A stretch of 64,000 bases of DNA from Streptomyces tibetensis. Its GTDB lineage: Bacteria > Actinomycetota > Actinomycetes > Streptomycetales > Streptomycetaceae. Location: contig NZ_SZVW01000003.1 of the NCBI RefSeq assembly GCF_007655005.1, positions 62,001-126,000 of the forward strand, in the 5' to 3' direction. Made by a program: the position numbers and the translations under genes. The notes beneath the pieces were generated by a model, which was given only the letters and a program-made list of their open reading frames with translations, searched no databases and was not told the origin of the DNA. Of this stretch, positions 49,427 to 57,484 are shown in pieces. Numbering within the stretch: position 1 is the first letter of the stretch; each line of letters begins with the position of its first letter.

Positions 49427-50509
49427 ATGGCTGTCCGCGCCGCCGTCCTTCCCGCCGTCGGCTCCCCGCTTCGGATCACCGGCATCGACCTGCCCGACCC
49501 CGGACCCGGCCAGGTCCGGGTCCGGCTCGCCGCCGCCGGGGTCTGCCACTCCGACCTGTCCCTGTCCGACGGCACCATGCGCGTGCCCGTCCCGGCCGTC
49601 CTCGGGCACGAGGGCGCCGGCACGGTCGTCGCCGTCGGTGAGGGGGTCGGCCATGTCGCGCCCGGCGACGGTGTCGTCCTCAACTGGGCCCCGTCCTGCG
49701 GCGCCTGCCACGCCTGCTCGCTCGGCGAGGTGTGGCTGTGCGCCAACGCCCTCAGCGGCGCCGCCGACGTCTACGCCCGCACCACCGAGGGCACCGACCT
49801 CCACCCCGGCCTGAACGTCGCCGCGTTCGCCGAGGAGACGGTCGTCTCCGCGTCCTGTGTCCTGCCGGTCCCGGACGGCGTCCCGCTCACCGACGCGGCC
49901 CTCCTCGGCTGCGCCGTCCTCACCGGTTACGGCGCCGTCCACCACGCGGCCCGGGTCCGGCAGGGCGAGACGGTCGCGGTGTTCGGCGTCGGGGGAGTGG
50001 GCCTCTCCGCCCTCCAGGCCGCCCGGATCGCGGGTGCCTCGAAGATCGTCGCGGTGGACGTGTCCGCCGAGAAGGAGGAGCTGGCCAGGGCGGCCGGCGC
50101 CACCGACTACGTCGTCGCCTCCGACACCACCGCCCGCGAGATCCGCGGCCTCACCGGCAAGCAGGGCGTCGACGTCGCCGTGGAGTGCGCCGGACGCGCC
50201 GTCAGCATCCGCGCGGCCTGGGACTCCACCCGCCGCGGCGGCCGCACCACGGTCGTCGGCATCGGCGGCAAGGACCAGCAGGTCACCTTCAACGCCCTGG
50301 AGATCTTCCACTGGGGCCGCACCCTCTCCGGCTGCGTCTACGGCAACTCCGACCCGGCTGAGGACCTCCCGGTCCTGGCCGAACACATCCGGGCGGGCCG
50401 CCTCGACCTGAACGCGCTGGTCACGGAACGCATCTCCCTGGACGGCATTCCGGCGGCCTTCGAGAACATGCTGGCGGGCAAGGGCGGCCGGGCCCTGGTC
50501 GTGTTCTAG
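49427..50509 (+). CDS. Zinc-dependent alcohol dehydrogenase (MDR)
   Basis: 360 aa. Catalytic zinc ligands: Cys in GVCHSDL, GHEGAG His-Glu, and Cys in LLGCAVLTGYGA. Structural zinc: CGACHACSLGEVWLC, four cysteines. The Rossmann NAD site is VAVFGVGGVGLSAL. It resembles class III/MSH-linked alcohol dehydrogenases by the length and the TGYGA sequence. It probably interconverts alcohol and aldehyde for the aldehyde dehydrogenase 20 bp upstream in the same operon. ATG 49427 is close behind AGGGGAG. Confidence 0.92.
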   Translation: MAVRAAVLPAVGSPLRITGIDLPDPGPGQVRVRLAAAGVCHSDLSLSDGTMRVPVPAVLGHEGAGTVVAVGEGVGHVAPGDGVVLNWAPSCGACHACSLGEVWLCANALSGAADVYARTTEGTDLHPGLNVAAFAEETVVSASCVLPVPDGVPLTDAALLGCAVLTGYGAVHHAARVRQGETVAVFGVGGVGLSALQAARIAGASKIVAVDVSAEKEELARAAGATDYVVASDTTAREIRGLTGKQGVDVAVECAGRAVSIRAAWDSTRRGGRTTVVGIGGKDQQVTFNALEIFHWGRTLSGCVYGNSDPAEDLPVLAEHIRAGRLDLNALVTERISLDGIPAAFENMLAGKGGRALVVF

Positions 50510-50525
50510 CCCCGAGTTCCCGGTG

Positions 50526-50550
50526 CCCCGGCTTCCTCGCGAGGCCGGGG
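50526..50550. terminator. Terminator after the dehydrogenase operon
   Basis: CCCCGGC (50526-50532) and GCCGGGG (50544-50550) form a 7-bp stem with an 11-nt loop, 16 bp after the alcohol dehydrogenase stop. Confidence 0.7.
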
Positions 50551-50614
50551 TCTTCGGCGTGTCCGGGCCCGTGTTCCATGCCAAGTACAGGCAAAACTCC
50601 TGGTGCACGACCCG

Positions 50615-50643
50615 TTGACGTCCATACCGTCCGGTCAGTACGT
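50615..50643 (+). promoter_or_regulatory. Promoter of the MHS transporter with embedded palindrome
   Basis: TTGACG (50615-50620) and GTACGT (50638-50643) are 17 bp apart. Between them lies CATACCGTCCGGTCAG: ACCG-TC-CGGT in its centre (50626-50635). The ATACCG half-site matches the perfect palindrome CATACCGGTCGGTATG at 36487, so the TetR encoded at 35835 may also act here. A repressor site between -35 and -10 would block polymerase. Confidence 0.6.
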
Positions 50644-50703
50644 TCCCCGGAACTCGAGCCACCCCCCGTTCCGTCCCCCTCGCACCCCCGGAGCGTGCAC
50701 CGC

Positions 50704-52119
50704 ATGGACACGGCACCTTCCGCTCAGCCCGTCACCACCACCCCCGCCGTCGGCAACCGACGCCGGGTCGCCACCGCGGCGGCGCTCGCCTCGGCCGTCG
50801 AGTGGTACGACTACTTCGTCTTCGGCATCGCCGCCGCCCTCGTGCTCGGCGACCTCTACTTCCCCGCCGGAAGCGCCACGGCAGGCGTTCTCGCCTCGTT
50901 CGCGACCTTCGCCGTCGGCTTCCTCGCCCGGCCCATCGGCGGCATCGTCGCCGGTCACCTCGGCGACAAGCGCGGCCGCAAGCCGATGCTGGTCCTCGCC
51001 CTCACCCTGATGGGCGTGTCCACGACCGCGATCGGCCTGCTGCCGACGTACGACACGATCGGCGTGGCCGCCCCGATCCTGCTCGTCCTGCTCCGGGTCG
51101 CGCAGGGCGTCGCCGTCGGCGCCCAGTGGGGCGGCGCGATGCTCCTGGCCACCGAGTACGCCCCGGAGGGCAAGCGCGGTGTCTACGGCAGTGTCGTCCA
51201 GCTCGGCGTCCCCATCGGCGTGGTCACCGCCAACACCGTCTTCCTGCTGGCCGGAGCCCTCACCACCGACTCGGCGTTCGCCGCCTGGGGCTGGCGGGTG
51301 CCGTTCCTGGTAGGCCTGCTGGTGCTCGCCCTCGCCTGGTACATCCACAAGCGTGTCGAGGAGACCCCGGCGTTCCGCGAGGCCGAGCGGGCGCTCGCCG
51401 AGAAGGAGAAGACCGAGCAGAACTCGCCGCTGCGCACGATCCTGCGCGGCCACCTCGGCACCGTGTTCCTGGCCGGCGGCTCCTTCGCCGTGAACACCGC
51501 CACCTTCTACATCCTCATCACCGGCGTCCTCGACTACACGACCCGGGAACTGGACATGAAGAAGGGCCCGGTGCTCATGGTCTCGCTCTGTGTCAGCCTC
51601 ACCCAGCTGGTGCTGATCCCGGCCGCCGCGGCCCTCTCCGACCGTCTGGGCCGCATCCGGATCTACGCCTTCGGGGCGGTCGGCATCGCCCTGTGGGCCG
51701 TGCCGCTCTTCCTGCTGATCGACACCGGCTCGCTGCTGTGGCTCGCCGTCGGCACGTTCGTCGCCAGCTGCTTCCTGAGCATCATGTACGGCCCACAGGC
51801 CGCCCTGTTCGCCGAGCTGTTCACGCCCGAGATGCGCTACACCGGCGCCTCCCTCGGCTACCAGATCGCGGCCGTGGCGGGCGGTGGGCTCGCGCCCTTC
51901 ATGATGGTGCTGCTGCTGGAGGCGACCGGCACCTCGATGGCCGTGTCCGGCTACATCGTGGTGCTCTCGGTGATCGCCCTGGTGTCGATCAGGATCCTCG
52001 CGGCCCGGGCGCGCGGCGCAGAAGCGCAGAAGGCGCCGGAGACGCAGGCCGAGCCGGCGACCCAGGCCGTGCCGGAGACCCAGGCCGAGCCGGAGACCCA
52101 GGCCGAGTCAGCGGGCTGA
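50704..52119 (+). CDS. MHS-family MFS transporter
   Basis: 471-aa metabolite/H+ symporter of the MHS group (shikimate, ketoglutarate, proline-betaine type). It begins at RRVATAAALASAVEWYDYFVFGIAAAL, with the MHS signature EWYD. Motif A is GHLGDKRGRKPMLVL between helices 2 and 3. Around residue 115-140 RVAQGVAVGAQWGGAMLLATEYAP is the MHS-conserved stretch. 12 helices are predicted. The last 30 residues are repeats of ETQAEP. ATG 50704 is used. It may take up a carbon source feeding the dehydrogenases upstream. The 3' end overlaps the convergent DMT gene by 12 bp. Confidence 0.92.
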   Translation: MDTAPSAQPVTTTPAVGNRRRVATAAALASAVEWYDYFVFGIAAALVLGDLYFPAGSATAGVLASFATFAVGFLARPIGGIVAGHLGDKRGRKPMLVLALTLMGVSTTAIGLLPTYDTIGVAAPILLVLLRVAQGVAVGAQWGGAMLLATEYAPEGKRGVYGSVVQLGVPIGVVTANTVFLLAGALTTDSAFAAWGWRVPFLVGLLVLALAWYIHKRVEETPAFREAERALAEKEKTEQNSPLRTILRGHLGTVFLAGGSFAVNTATFYILITGVLDYTTRELDMKKGPVLMVSLCVSLTQLVLIPAAAALSDRLGRIRIYAFGAVGIALWAVPLFLLIDTGSLLWLAVGTFVASCFLSIMYGPQAALFAELFTPEMRYTGASLGYQIAAVAGGGLAPFMMVLLLEATGTSMAVSGYIVVLSVIALVSIRILAARARGAEAQKAPETQAEPATQAVPETQAEPETQAESAG

Positions 52120-53079
52120 GTCCCCGGCCTCCTCGGGCAGTGGCTCCGGAACCGCTCCCGGAGTCACCGCCCGGGCCGCCGCCCGTGACCGGGACCGGGA
52201 CACCGCCACGCCCGCCAGGCACAGCACACCGCCCACCAGCGTGAGCAGCCCCGGCACCTCGCCGAGGAACAGCCAGGACATCAGCACGACCAGCGCGGGC
52301 GCCGCGTACGTCGTCGCGCCCATCCGGCTCGCGGTCGTCCGGGACAGGGCGTACGCCCAGGTCGTGAAGGCGAGGGCGGTCGGGAAGACGCCCAGATACA
52401 CCATGTTCAGCGTCGCGGCGGCGGGCGCCGCGGCGGCCTCGTGCACGAGCTGCCCGGCGAACGGCAGGCACAGCACCGCGCCGACCAGGCACCCGAACGT
52501 CGTCACCTGCAACGGGCTCGCGGTGCCCAGCGCAGGCTTCTGCGCCACGACACCGGCGGCGTACGTGATCGCCGCCAGCAGGCACAGCACCACACCCAGC
52601 ACCGAGGAACCGCCCTCGCCCGACATCGACAGACCCACCGTCACGGCACCGGCGAACGACACGGCCATCCCCGCCAGCAGCCGCGGCGGCATCGGGTCGC
52701 CGAGCAGCCGGGCACCGAGCAGCGCGATGAGGATCGGCCCGGTGTTCACGACCAGGGCGGCCGTTCCCGCGTCGACCTGCTGCTCGCCCCAGTTCAGGAC
52801 GACCATGTAGCAGCCGAACCACAGCACGCCCGAGATCGCGATCCCGCGCCAGGCCGAGCGCGGCGGCAGCCCCTCCCGCCGCAGCAGACAGATCACCCCC
52901 AGCGTCAGCGCCCCGGCCAGCAGTCGTCCGAGCGCCAGCGCACCCGGTGCATACGCCTCACCCGCGCTGCGGATCGAGACGAAGGCGGAGGCCCACAGCA
53001 CGACGGTCACCGCGGCCGCACCGGCGGCGAGCAGATCCGCGCGGCGGGCGGAAGGGGACGGGGAGGTGTTCGACATCAT
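52108..53079 (-). CDS. DMT/EamA-family exporter
   Basis: 323 aa, ten membrane helices in two EamA repeats. Typical segments: LLAAGAAAVTVVLWASAFVSIR, TAALVVNTGPILIALLGARLLGD, AITYAAGVVAQKPAL and YAAPALVVLMSWLFLGEVPGLLTLVGGVLCLAGV. These proteins export amino acids, nucleosides or metabolites. Two adjacent ATGs (53079 and 53076) are possible starts, both close to GGAG. The C-terminal tail is Arg/Ala/Pro-rich and cytoplasmic. Confidence 0.88.
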   Translation of the reverse strand: MMSNTSPSPSARRADLLAAGAAAVTVVLWASAFVSIRSAGEAYAPGALALGRLLAGALTLGVICLLRREGLPPRSAWRGIAISGVLWFGCYMVVLNWGEQQVDAGTAALVVNTGPILIALLGARLLGDPMPPRLLAGMAVSFAGAVTVGLSMSGEGGSSVLGVVLCLLAAITYAAGVVAQKPALGTASPLQVTTFGCLVGAVLCLPFAGQLVHEAAAAPAAATLNMVYLGVFPTALAFTTWAYALSRTTASRMGATTYAAPALVVLMSWLFLGEVPGLLTLVGGVLCLAGVAVSRSRSRAAARAVTPGAVPEPLPEEAGDSAR

Positions 53080-53149
53080 GCTCCAGAGGCTAGGAGGGGG
53101 AGGGGCCTGAAGGCTCGCGGATTTCGGACGGGACACCGCGCGAGGTAGA

Positions 53150-53245
53150 GACGCCGTGCGCGATCGGAGGGGGTGTCGTGCCGGGTCGGACGGGGCGCCG
53201 TGCGGTCGGAGGGGGTGTCGTGCCGGGGTCGGCCCGGGCGCCGTG
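53150..53245. repeat. 42-bp direct repeat, about two copies
   Basis: CGCCGTGCG followed by TCGGAGGGGGTGTCGTGCCG occurs twice, 42 bp apart, and the second copy is followed by another CGCCGTGCG. It fills the gap between the DMT gene start and the ArsR gene stop. Function unknown. Confidence 0.75.
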
Positions 53246-53250
53246 CGCAC

Positions 53251-53961
53251 CTACCGCAGCGCCGCCGCCTGTACGCCCAGCAGGTCGGAGAGGGCGCGCT
53301 CACCGGCCGCCGTCACCTTCACGGCCCGCTCGGAGCCGATGCGCACGCACCACCCCGTGTCCAGGGCATGCCGGCACAGCGCGGCGCCCGCCACGCCCGC
53401 GAGATGGGGGCGGCGCTCGGTCCAGTCCAGGCATCCCCGGGCCAACGGCCGCCGCCCCCGGCGTTCGAGGCCGATCCCGGCCGACGCGAACCACGCCAGC
53501 CCCGCGTCGGTGAGCGCGAACCCCGTTTCCTGCTCCAGCAGGCCGCGCGCCGTCAGCGCGTCGGTGACCGCGATGCCGAGCCGCCCGGCGAGATGGTCGT
53601 AGCAGGTGCGGCCCCGGGCCATCGCCGAGCCGGCGCTCGACTCCCGCAGGGTGCGCGGGCGTACGGTCGAGCCGGGCGCGACCTGCGCGGCCAGGTCCTC
53701 CAGCAGTTGCGCGACCCGCGCGTCGGCCAGCCGGACGTACCGGTGCCTGCCCTGCCGTTCCTCGGCGAGCAGTCCGCCCCCGACGAGCCGGCCCAGGTGC
53801 TCGCTCAGCGTCGACGCGGCGACTCCCGCGTGCCGCGCCAGCTCACTCGCGGTCCAGGCCCGTCCGTCGAGCAGCGCCAGCAGGCACGCGGCCCGGGTCT
53901 CGTCCGCGAACAGCGCGGCGAGCCGTGCCAGGGCCGTCGCCTGCGGATCCCTCGTCGTCAT
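53251..53961 (-). CDS. ArsR-family regulator with long C-terminal domain
   Basis: 236 aa. The ArsR-type wHTH is ARLAALFADETRAACLLALLDGRAWTASELARHAGVAASTLSEHLGRLVGGGLLAEERQGRHRYVRL (about 12-78). The remaining 150 residues (ARGRTCYDHLAGRLGIAVTDALTARGLL...) are a conserved actinobacterial extension. No metal-binding CxC at the recognition helix is seen, so it may sense something other than arsenic-type metals. ATG 53961 is used; 53973 is an alternative. The DMT gene lies downstream on the same strand and is a likely target. Confidence 0.85.
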   Translation of the reverse strand: MTTRDPQATALARLAALFADETRAACLLALLDGRAWTASELARHAGVAASTLSEHLGRLVGGGLLAEERQGRHRYVRLADARVAQLLEDLAAQVAPGSTVRPRTLRESSAGSAMARGRTCYDHLAGRLGIAVTDALTARGLLEQETGFALTDAGLAWFASAGIGLERRGRRPLARGCLDWTERRPHLAGVAGAALCRHALDTGWCVRIGSERAVKVTAAGERALSDLLGVQAAALR

Positions 53962-54008
53962 GCCGTCCAGCATGGAACACGGACGGTTCGGCCGGCGCCG
54001 AAGCGTCG

Positions 54009-54650
54009 CTACGCCGGGCGCCGCACCTGCTCGTACTGCCGCGCCAGCCCGTCCAGCAGGGCCGTCAGCCCGGTCTCGAAGGCCCTCTCGTCGATCTTCT
54101 CCTGTTGTTCGGCGAGGAGGTGCGCCTGCTGGAGGTGGGGGTAGTCGGCGGGGTCGTACGCGCTCGCGTCGTCCACGAAGCCCCCGGCGAAGGAGCCGAG
54201 CGCGGAGCCCATCACGAAGTACCGCATCAGCGCGCCGATCGACGTGGCCTGCGCCGGCGGCCAGCCCGCGGCGACCATCGCGCCGTAGACGGCGTCCGCG
54301 AGGCGCAGCCCGGCCGGGCGGCGGCCGGGGCCGCGGGCCAGCACCGGGACGATGTTGGGGTGGTCGCGCAGCGCGGCCCGGTAGGAGACGGCCCAGTCGT
54401 GCAGCGCGGTCCGCCAGTCCCGGCCGTCCTGGAACATCGACAGGTCCACCTGGCCGCTCACCGAGTCGGCGACCGCCTCCAGGATCTCGTCCTTGGTGCG
54501 GAAGTGGTTGTACAGCGAGGGCCCGCTGACCCCCAGTTCGGCGGCGAGCCGCCGCGTGGAGACGGCGGCCAGCCCCTCCGCGTCCACGAGCGCACGGGCC
54601 GTCTCGACGATCCGGTCGGTGCTGAGCAAGGGCTTGCGCGGTCGGGCCAT
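54009..54650 (-). CDS. TetR-family regulator divergent from acyl-CoA dehydrogenase
   Basis: 213 aa. HTH: LLSTDRIVETARALVDAEGLAAVSTRRLAAELGVSGPSLYNHFRTKDEILEAVADSV (about 8-64). C-terminal TetR ligand domain. ATG 54650 is used; ATG 54659 adds three residues; neither has a clear ribosome binding site, so it may be leaderless. Its operator is likely AAACTAGCAGTGCTAATTT (54677-54695), which also matches the site before the aldehyde dehydrogenase at 47960. The ligand is probably an acyl-CoA or related compound, inferred from the genes it faces. Confidence 0.88.
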   Translation of the reverse strand: MARPRKPLLSTDRIVETARALVDAEGLAAVSTRRLAAELGVSGPSLYNHFRTKDEILEAVADSVSGQVDLSMFQDGRDWRTALHDWAVSYRAALRDHPNIVPVLARGPGRRPAGLRLADAVYGAMVAAGWPPAQATSIGALMRYFVMGSALGSFAGGFVDDASAYDPADYPHLQQAHLLAEQQEKIDERAFETGLTALLDGLARQYEQVRRPA

Positions 54651-54676
54651 GGCGCACATAGTAGGGCTGCACCAAG

Positions 54677-54695
54677 AAACTAGCAGTGCTAATTT
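54677..54695. promoter_or_regulatory. AAACTA-N7-TAATTT operator between tetR and acyl-CoA dehydrogenase
   Basis: AAACTAGCAGTGCTAATTT keeps the same 19-bp spacing as AAACTATCGCCGCTAGTTT at 47960-47978. It lies in the 79-bp gap between the divergent TetR and acyl-CoA dehydrogenase genes, 27 bp from the TetR start and 35 bp from the dehydrogenase start. Confidence 0.8.
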
Positions 54696-54729
54696 AAATC
54701 TACACTTACGGCTTTCAGTGGGGTGACCT

Positions 54730-55884
54730 GTGGTGAATCTGGAGCTCAGCGAGGAGCAGAGCGCGGTCCGGCAGCTCGCGCGGGACTTCGTGGAGCGCGA
54801 GATCACCCCGCACGTCGTCGCCTGGGACCGCGCCGAGGCGGTCGACCGGGGCATCGTCGACAAGCTCGGGGAGGTCGGCTTCCTGGGTCTGACGATCGAC
54901 GAGGAGTACGGCGGCTCCGGCGGCGACCATCTCGCGTACTGCCTGGTCACGGAGGAGCTGGGCCGGGGCGACTCGTCCGTGCGCGGCATCGTCTCCGTCT
55001 CCCTCGGACTCGTCGCCAAGACCGTCGCCGCCTTCGGGAGCGAGGAGCAGAAGCGGCTCTGGCTGCCCGGTCTGACCTCCGGCGCTGCGGTCGGCTGCTT
55101 CGGCCTCACCGAACCGGGCACCGGCTCGGACGCGGGCAGTCTGGTGACCCGGGCGGTGCGGGACGGCGACGACTACGTCCTCAACGGCACCAAGATGTTC
55201 ATCACCAACGGCACCTGGGCCGACGTCGTCCTGCTCTTCGCCCGCTCCACGGACGCCCCCGGTCACAAGGGCGTCTCCGCCTTCCTCGTCCCCACCGACA
55301 CACCCGGCCTGACCCGCCGCACCATCCACGGCAAGCTCGGGCTGCGCGGCCAGGCCACCGCCGAGCTCGTCCTGGACGACGTGCGCGTACCGGCCTCCGC
55401 CCTGCTCGGGGAGGAGGGCAAGGGCTTCTCGATCGCCATGTCGGCCCTCGCCAAGGGCCGGATGTCCGTCGCCGCGGGCTGCGTCGGCATAGCCCAGGCG
55501 GCCCTCGACGCGGCCGTGCGGTACGCGGGGGAGCGGGAGCAGTTCGGCAGGACCATCGCCCACCACCAGCTCGTCCAGGAGCTGCTCAGCGACATCGCCC
55601 TGGACGTCGACGCCGCCCGGCTGCTCACCTGGCGGGTCGCCGACCTGATCGACCGGGGGCGGCCGTTCGCCGTGGAGTCGTCCAAGGCCAAGCTGTTCGC
55701 CTCGGAGGCCGCCGTCCGCGCCGCGAACAACGCGCTCCAGGTCTTCGGCGGCTACGGCTACATCGACGAGTACCCGGTGGGCAAGCTGCTGCGGGACGCC
55801 CGGGTGATGACCCTCTACGAGGGCACCAGCCAGATCCAGAAGCTGGTCATCGGGCGGGCGCTGACAGGCGTCTCGGCGTTCTGA
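54730..55884 (+). CDS. Acyl-CoA dehydrogenase
   Basis: 384-aa FAD enzyme of beta-oxidation-type reactions, forming a double bond in an acyl-CoA. The signature is CFGLTEPGTGSDAG (FAD and substrate loop), the second is FGRTIAHHQLVQELLSDI, and the catalytic Glu364 lies in LYEGTSQIQ. The GTG 54730 start follows GGGGTGACC. It is divergent from a TetR gene across a shared operator. Chain length is not decided by sequence; the neighbouring MaoC hydratase and dehydrogenases suggest a fatty or branched acid pathway. Confidence 0.94.
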   Translation: MVNLELSEEQSAVRQLARDFVEREITPHVVAWDRAEAVDRGIVDKLGEVGFLGLTIDEEYGGSGGDHLAYCLVTEELGRGDSSVRGIVSVSLGLVAKTVAAFGSEEQKRLWLPGLTSGAAVGCFGLTEPGTGSDAGSLVTRAVRDGDDYVLNGTKMFITNGTWADVVLLFARSTDAPGHKGVSAFLVPTDTPGLTRRTIHGKLGLRGQATAELVLDDVRVPASALLGEEGKGFSIAMSALAKGRMSVAAGCVGIAQAALDAAVRYAGEREQFGRTIAHHQLVQELLSDIALDVDAARLLTWRVADLIDRGRPFAVESSKAKLFASEAAVRAANNALQVFGGYGYIDEYPVGKLLRDARVMTLYEGTSQIQKLVIGRALTGVSAF

Positions 55885-55943
55885 GTACGTGTCTGAGTAC
55901 CTCGGCGGATGTGGCGCGGGCCACGTCCGCCGATGCTTTCCCC

Positions 55944-56189
55944 ATGAGTGACACACCGGGCAAGCAGCAGAACACGGCCGCCTTCTACGGCCAGGCCGTC
56001 GCCTCCTTCGCCGTCGCCATGGCGGCCACGGCCATCGGCATCTACCAGTTGAGCGCCGACGCCTGGGTGCGGGCCTTCCTCGCCATCGCCGTCCTCTACC
56101 TGGTCACGTCCTCCTTCACCCTGGCCAAGGTGATCCGGGACCGGCAGGAGGGGGCGGCTCCCTCGTACACCCCCTTCGAAAAGCGCTGA
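55944..56189 (+). CDS. YiaA/YiaB-type small membrane protein
   Basis: 81 aa with two helices: YGQAVASFAVAMAATAIGIYQL and VRAFLAIAVLYLVTSSFTLAKVI. FYGQAVASFAVAMAATAIGIYQL is the YiaA/YiaB two-helix signature. Function unknown. It is 60 bp after the acyl-CoA dehydrogenase, probably in one transcript. ATG 55944 has no strong ribosome binding site; the frame is open upstream through the acyl-CoA dehydrogenase gene, but this start suits the domain. Confidence 0.85.
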   Translation: MSDTPGKQQNTAAFYGQAVASFAVAMAATAIGIYQLSADAWVRAFLAIAVLYLVTSSFTLAKVIRDRQEGAAPSYTPFEKR

Positions 56190-56198
56190 GCGGCCACA

Positions 56199-56214
56199 CT
56201 AAGCGCTCGCTCAC
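56199..56214. promoter_or_regulatory. CTAAGC-N4-GCTCAC operator before tetR
   Basis: CTAAGC-GCTC-GCTCAC lies 45 bp before the TetR ATG at 56260. It matches the better palindrome CTAAGC-GACT-GCTTAG at 57421-57436, so both are likely operators for the same TetR, giving autoregulation here. Confidence 0.68.
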
Positions 56215-56259
56215 CTTCGGCGGTATGGTGTTGCTCCTGCCAGTGGAGAGGGGCGAGCG

Positions 56260-56895
56260 ATGAGTACGGCGGAGGAGACAGCCGGCGGCGAGGCGCAGGC
56301 GTGGGGCGAGGTCACGCCCGACGCGGCGCGGCGGCTGCTGGTCGCCGCGGTGGAGGCCTTCGCCGAGCGTGGCTACCACGCCACGACGACCCGCGACATC
56401 GCGGGCCGCGCCGGGATGAGCCCGGCCGCCCTCTACATCCACTACAAGACCAAGGAAGAACTGCTGCACCGCATCAGCAGGATCGGGCACGAGAAGGCCC
56501 TGGAGATCCTGCAGGTGGCGTCCCGGCGGGAGGGCACCCCCACCGAGCGGCTCGCCGGCGCGGTCAGTTCCTTCGTGCGCTGGCACGCGGGCGGCCGTAC
56601 CACCGCCCGCGTCGTGCAGTACGAACTCGAATCGCTGGGTCCCGACGCCCGAGCCGAGATCCTCGCGCTGCGCCGCGAGGTCGACGGCGAGGTGCGCGGG
56701 ATCATCGAGGAGGGCGTGCGGTCGGGCGAGTTCGACGTCGTCGACGTGCACGGCACGACGCTGGCCGTGCTGTCCCTCTGCATCGACGTGGCGCGGTGGT
56801 TCAACGTCGGCGGGCCCCGGACACCGGAGGAGGTCGGCGAGCTGTACGCCGACCTCGTGCTGCGGATGGTCGGAGCCCAGGGACCGACGGCCTGA
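56260..56895 (+). CDS. TetR-family regulator (KstR/FadR-like)
   Basis: 211 aa. HTH: ARRLLVAAVEAFAERGYHATTTRDIAGRAGMSPAALYIHYKTKEELLHRISRIGH (about 23-78), the motif typical of KstR and other lipid-metabolism TetR proteins. The C-terminal part is TetR_C_33-like. AGGGG precedes ATG 56260. It probably represses itself and the convergent MaoC hydratase gene through CTAAGC-N4-GCTTAG sites. The likely ligand is an acyl-CoA. Confidence 0.9.
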   Translation: MSTAEETAGGEAQAWGEVTPDAARRLLVAAVEAFAERGYHATTTRDIAGRAGMSPAALYIHYKTKEELLHRISRIGHEKALEILQVASRREGTPTERLAGAVSSFVRWHAGGRTTARVVQYELESLGPDARAEILALRREVDGEVRGIIEEGVRSGEFDVVDVHGTTLAVLSLCIDVARWFNVGGPRTPEEVGELYADLVLRMVGAQGPTA

Positions 56896-56913
56896 GGGGC
56901 GCCTCGCCCCGGC

Positions 56914-57375
56914 TCAGAAGTAGTAGCGCGCCACCGACTCGGCGACGCAGACCGGCTTGTCGCCGCCCTCGCGCTCCACGCTGAAGGCGACGGCCACCTG
57001 GACGCCGCCGGGCACCTCGTCGACGCCGCTGATCGTCGCGGTGGCGCGCAGCCGGGAGCCCACGGGGACCGGGGCGGGGAAGCGCACCTTGTTCGTGCCG
57101 TAGTTGACGCCCATCTTCACGCCCTCGACGGCGATCAGCTGCGGCCCGAAGAGGGGCAGCAGGGACAGGGTCAGGTAGCCGTGCGCGATGGTGGTGCCGA
57201 ACGGGCCCGCGGCGGCCTTCTCCGCGTCGACATGGATCCACTGGTGATCACCGGTGGCCTCCGCGAAGAGGTCGATCCGCTTCTGGTCGATGTCGAGCCA
57301 GTCGGTGTACCCCAGTTGTTCGCCCACCGCCGACTTCAGGTCGTCGACGGACGTGAAGATCCTCGGCTCTGCCAT
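56914..57375 (-). CDS. MaoC-family (R)-specific enoyl-CoA hydratase
   Basis: 153-aa single hotdog domain that hydrates 2-enoyl-CoA in fatty acid breakdown. The catalytic motif is EATGDHQWIHVDAEKA (Asp-x4-His, about residues 43-48), and FGTTIAHGYLTLSLLPLF is the acyl-binding helix. NYGTNKVRFPAPVPVGSRLRA is conserved. The ATG follows GAGAGGCCTGGAAGAC. It lies convergent to the TetR gene and divergent from soxR, with a strong palindrome in its promoter. Confidence 0.92.
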   Translation of the reverse strand: MAEPRIFTSVDDLKSAVGEQLGYTDWLDIDQKRIDLFAEATGDHQWIHVDAEKAAAGPFGTTIAHGYLTLSLLPLFGPQLIAVEGVKMGVNYGTNKVRFPAPVPVGSRLRATATISGVDEVPGGVQVAVAFSVEREGGDKPVCVAESVARYYF

Positions 57376-57420
57376 GTCTTCCAGGCCTCTCGTGTGCAGG
57401 GAGTCTGCGCGCTCACATGT

Positions 57421-57436
57421 CTAAGCGACTGCTTAG
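57421..57436. promoter_or_regulatory. CTAAGC-N4-GCTTAG operator in the maoC promoter
   Basis: CTAAGCGACTGCTTAG is a perfect 6-bp inverted repeat around GACT, 46 bp upstream of the MaoC ATG. The related half-perfect site upstream of the TetR gene (56199) suggests that TetR controls maoC. It is also within reach of the divergent soxR promoter. Confidence 0.8.
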
Positions 57437-57472
57437 CATGGTCGGCCGCGGTGGCTGTGTCAACGGACTCGG

Positions 57473-57478
57473 TAGGGT
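57473..57478 (+). promoter_or_regulatory. -10 box for leaderless soxR
   Basis: TAGGGT ends six bases before the GTG start of soxR, so transcription should begin at or very near the first base of the start codon. No clear -35 is seen. Confidence 0.6.
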
Positions 57479-57484
57479 CGCGGG

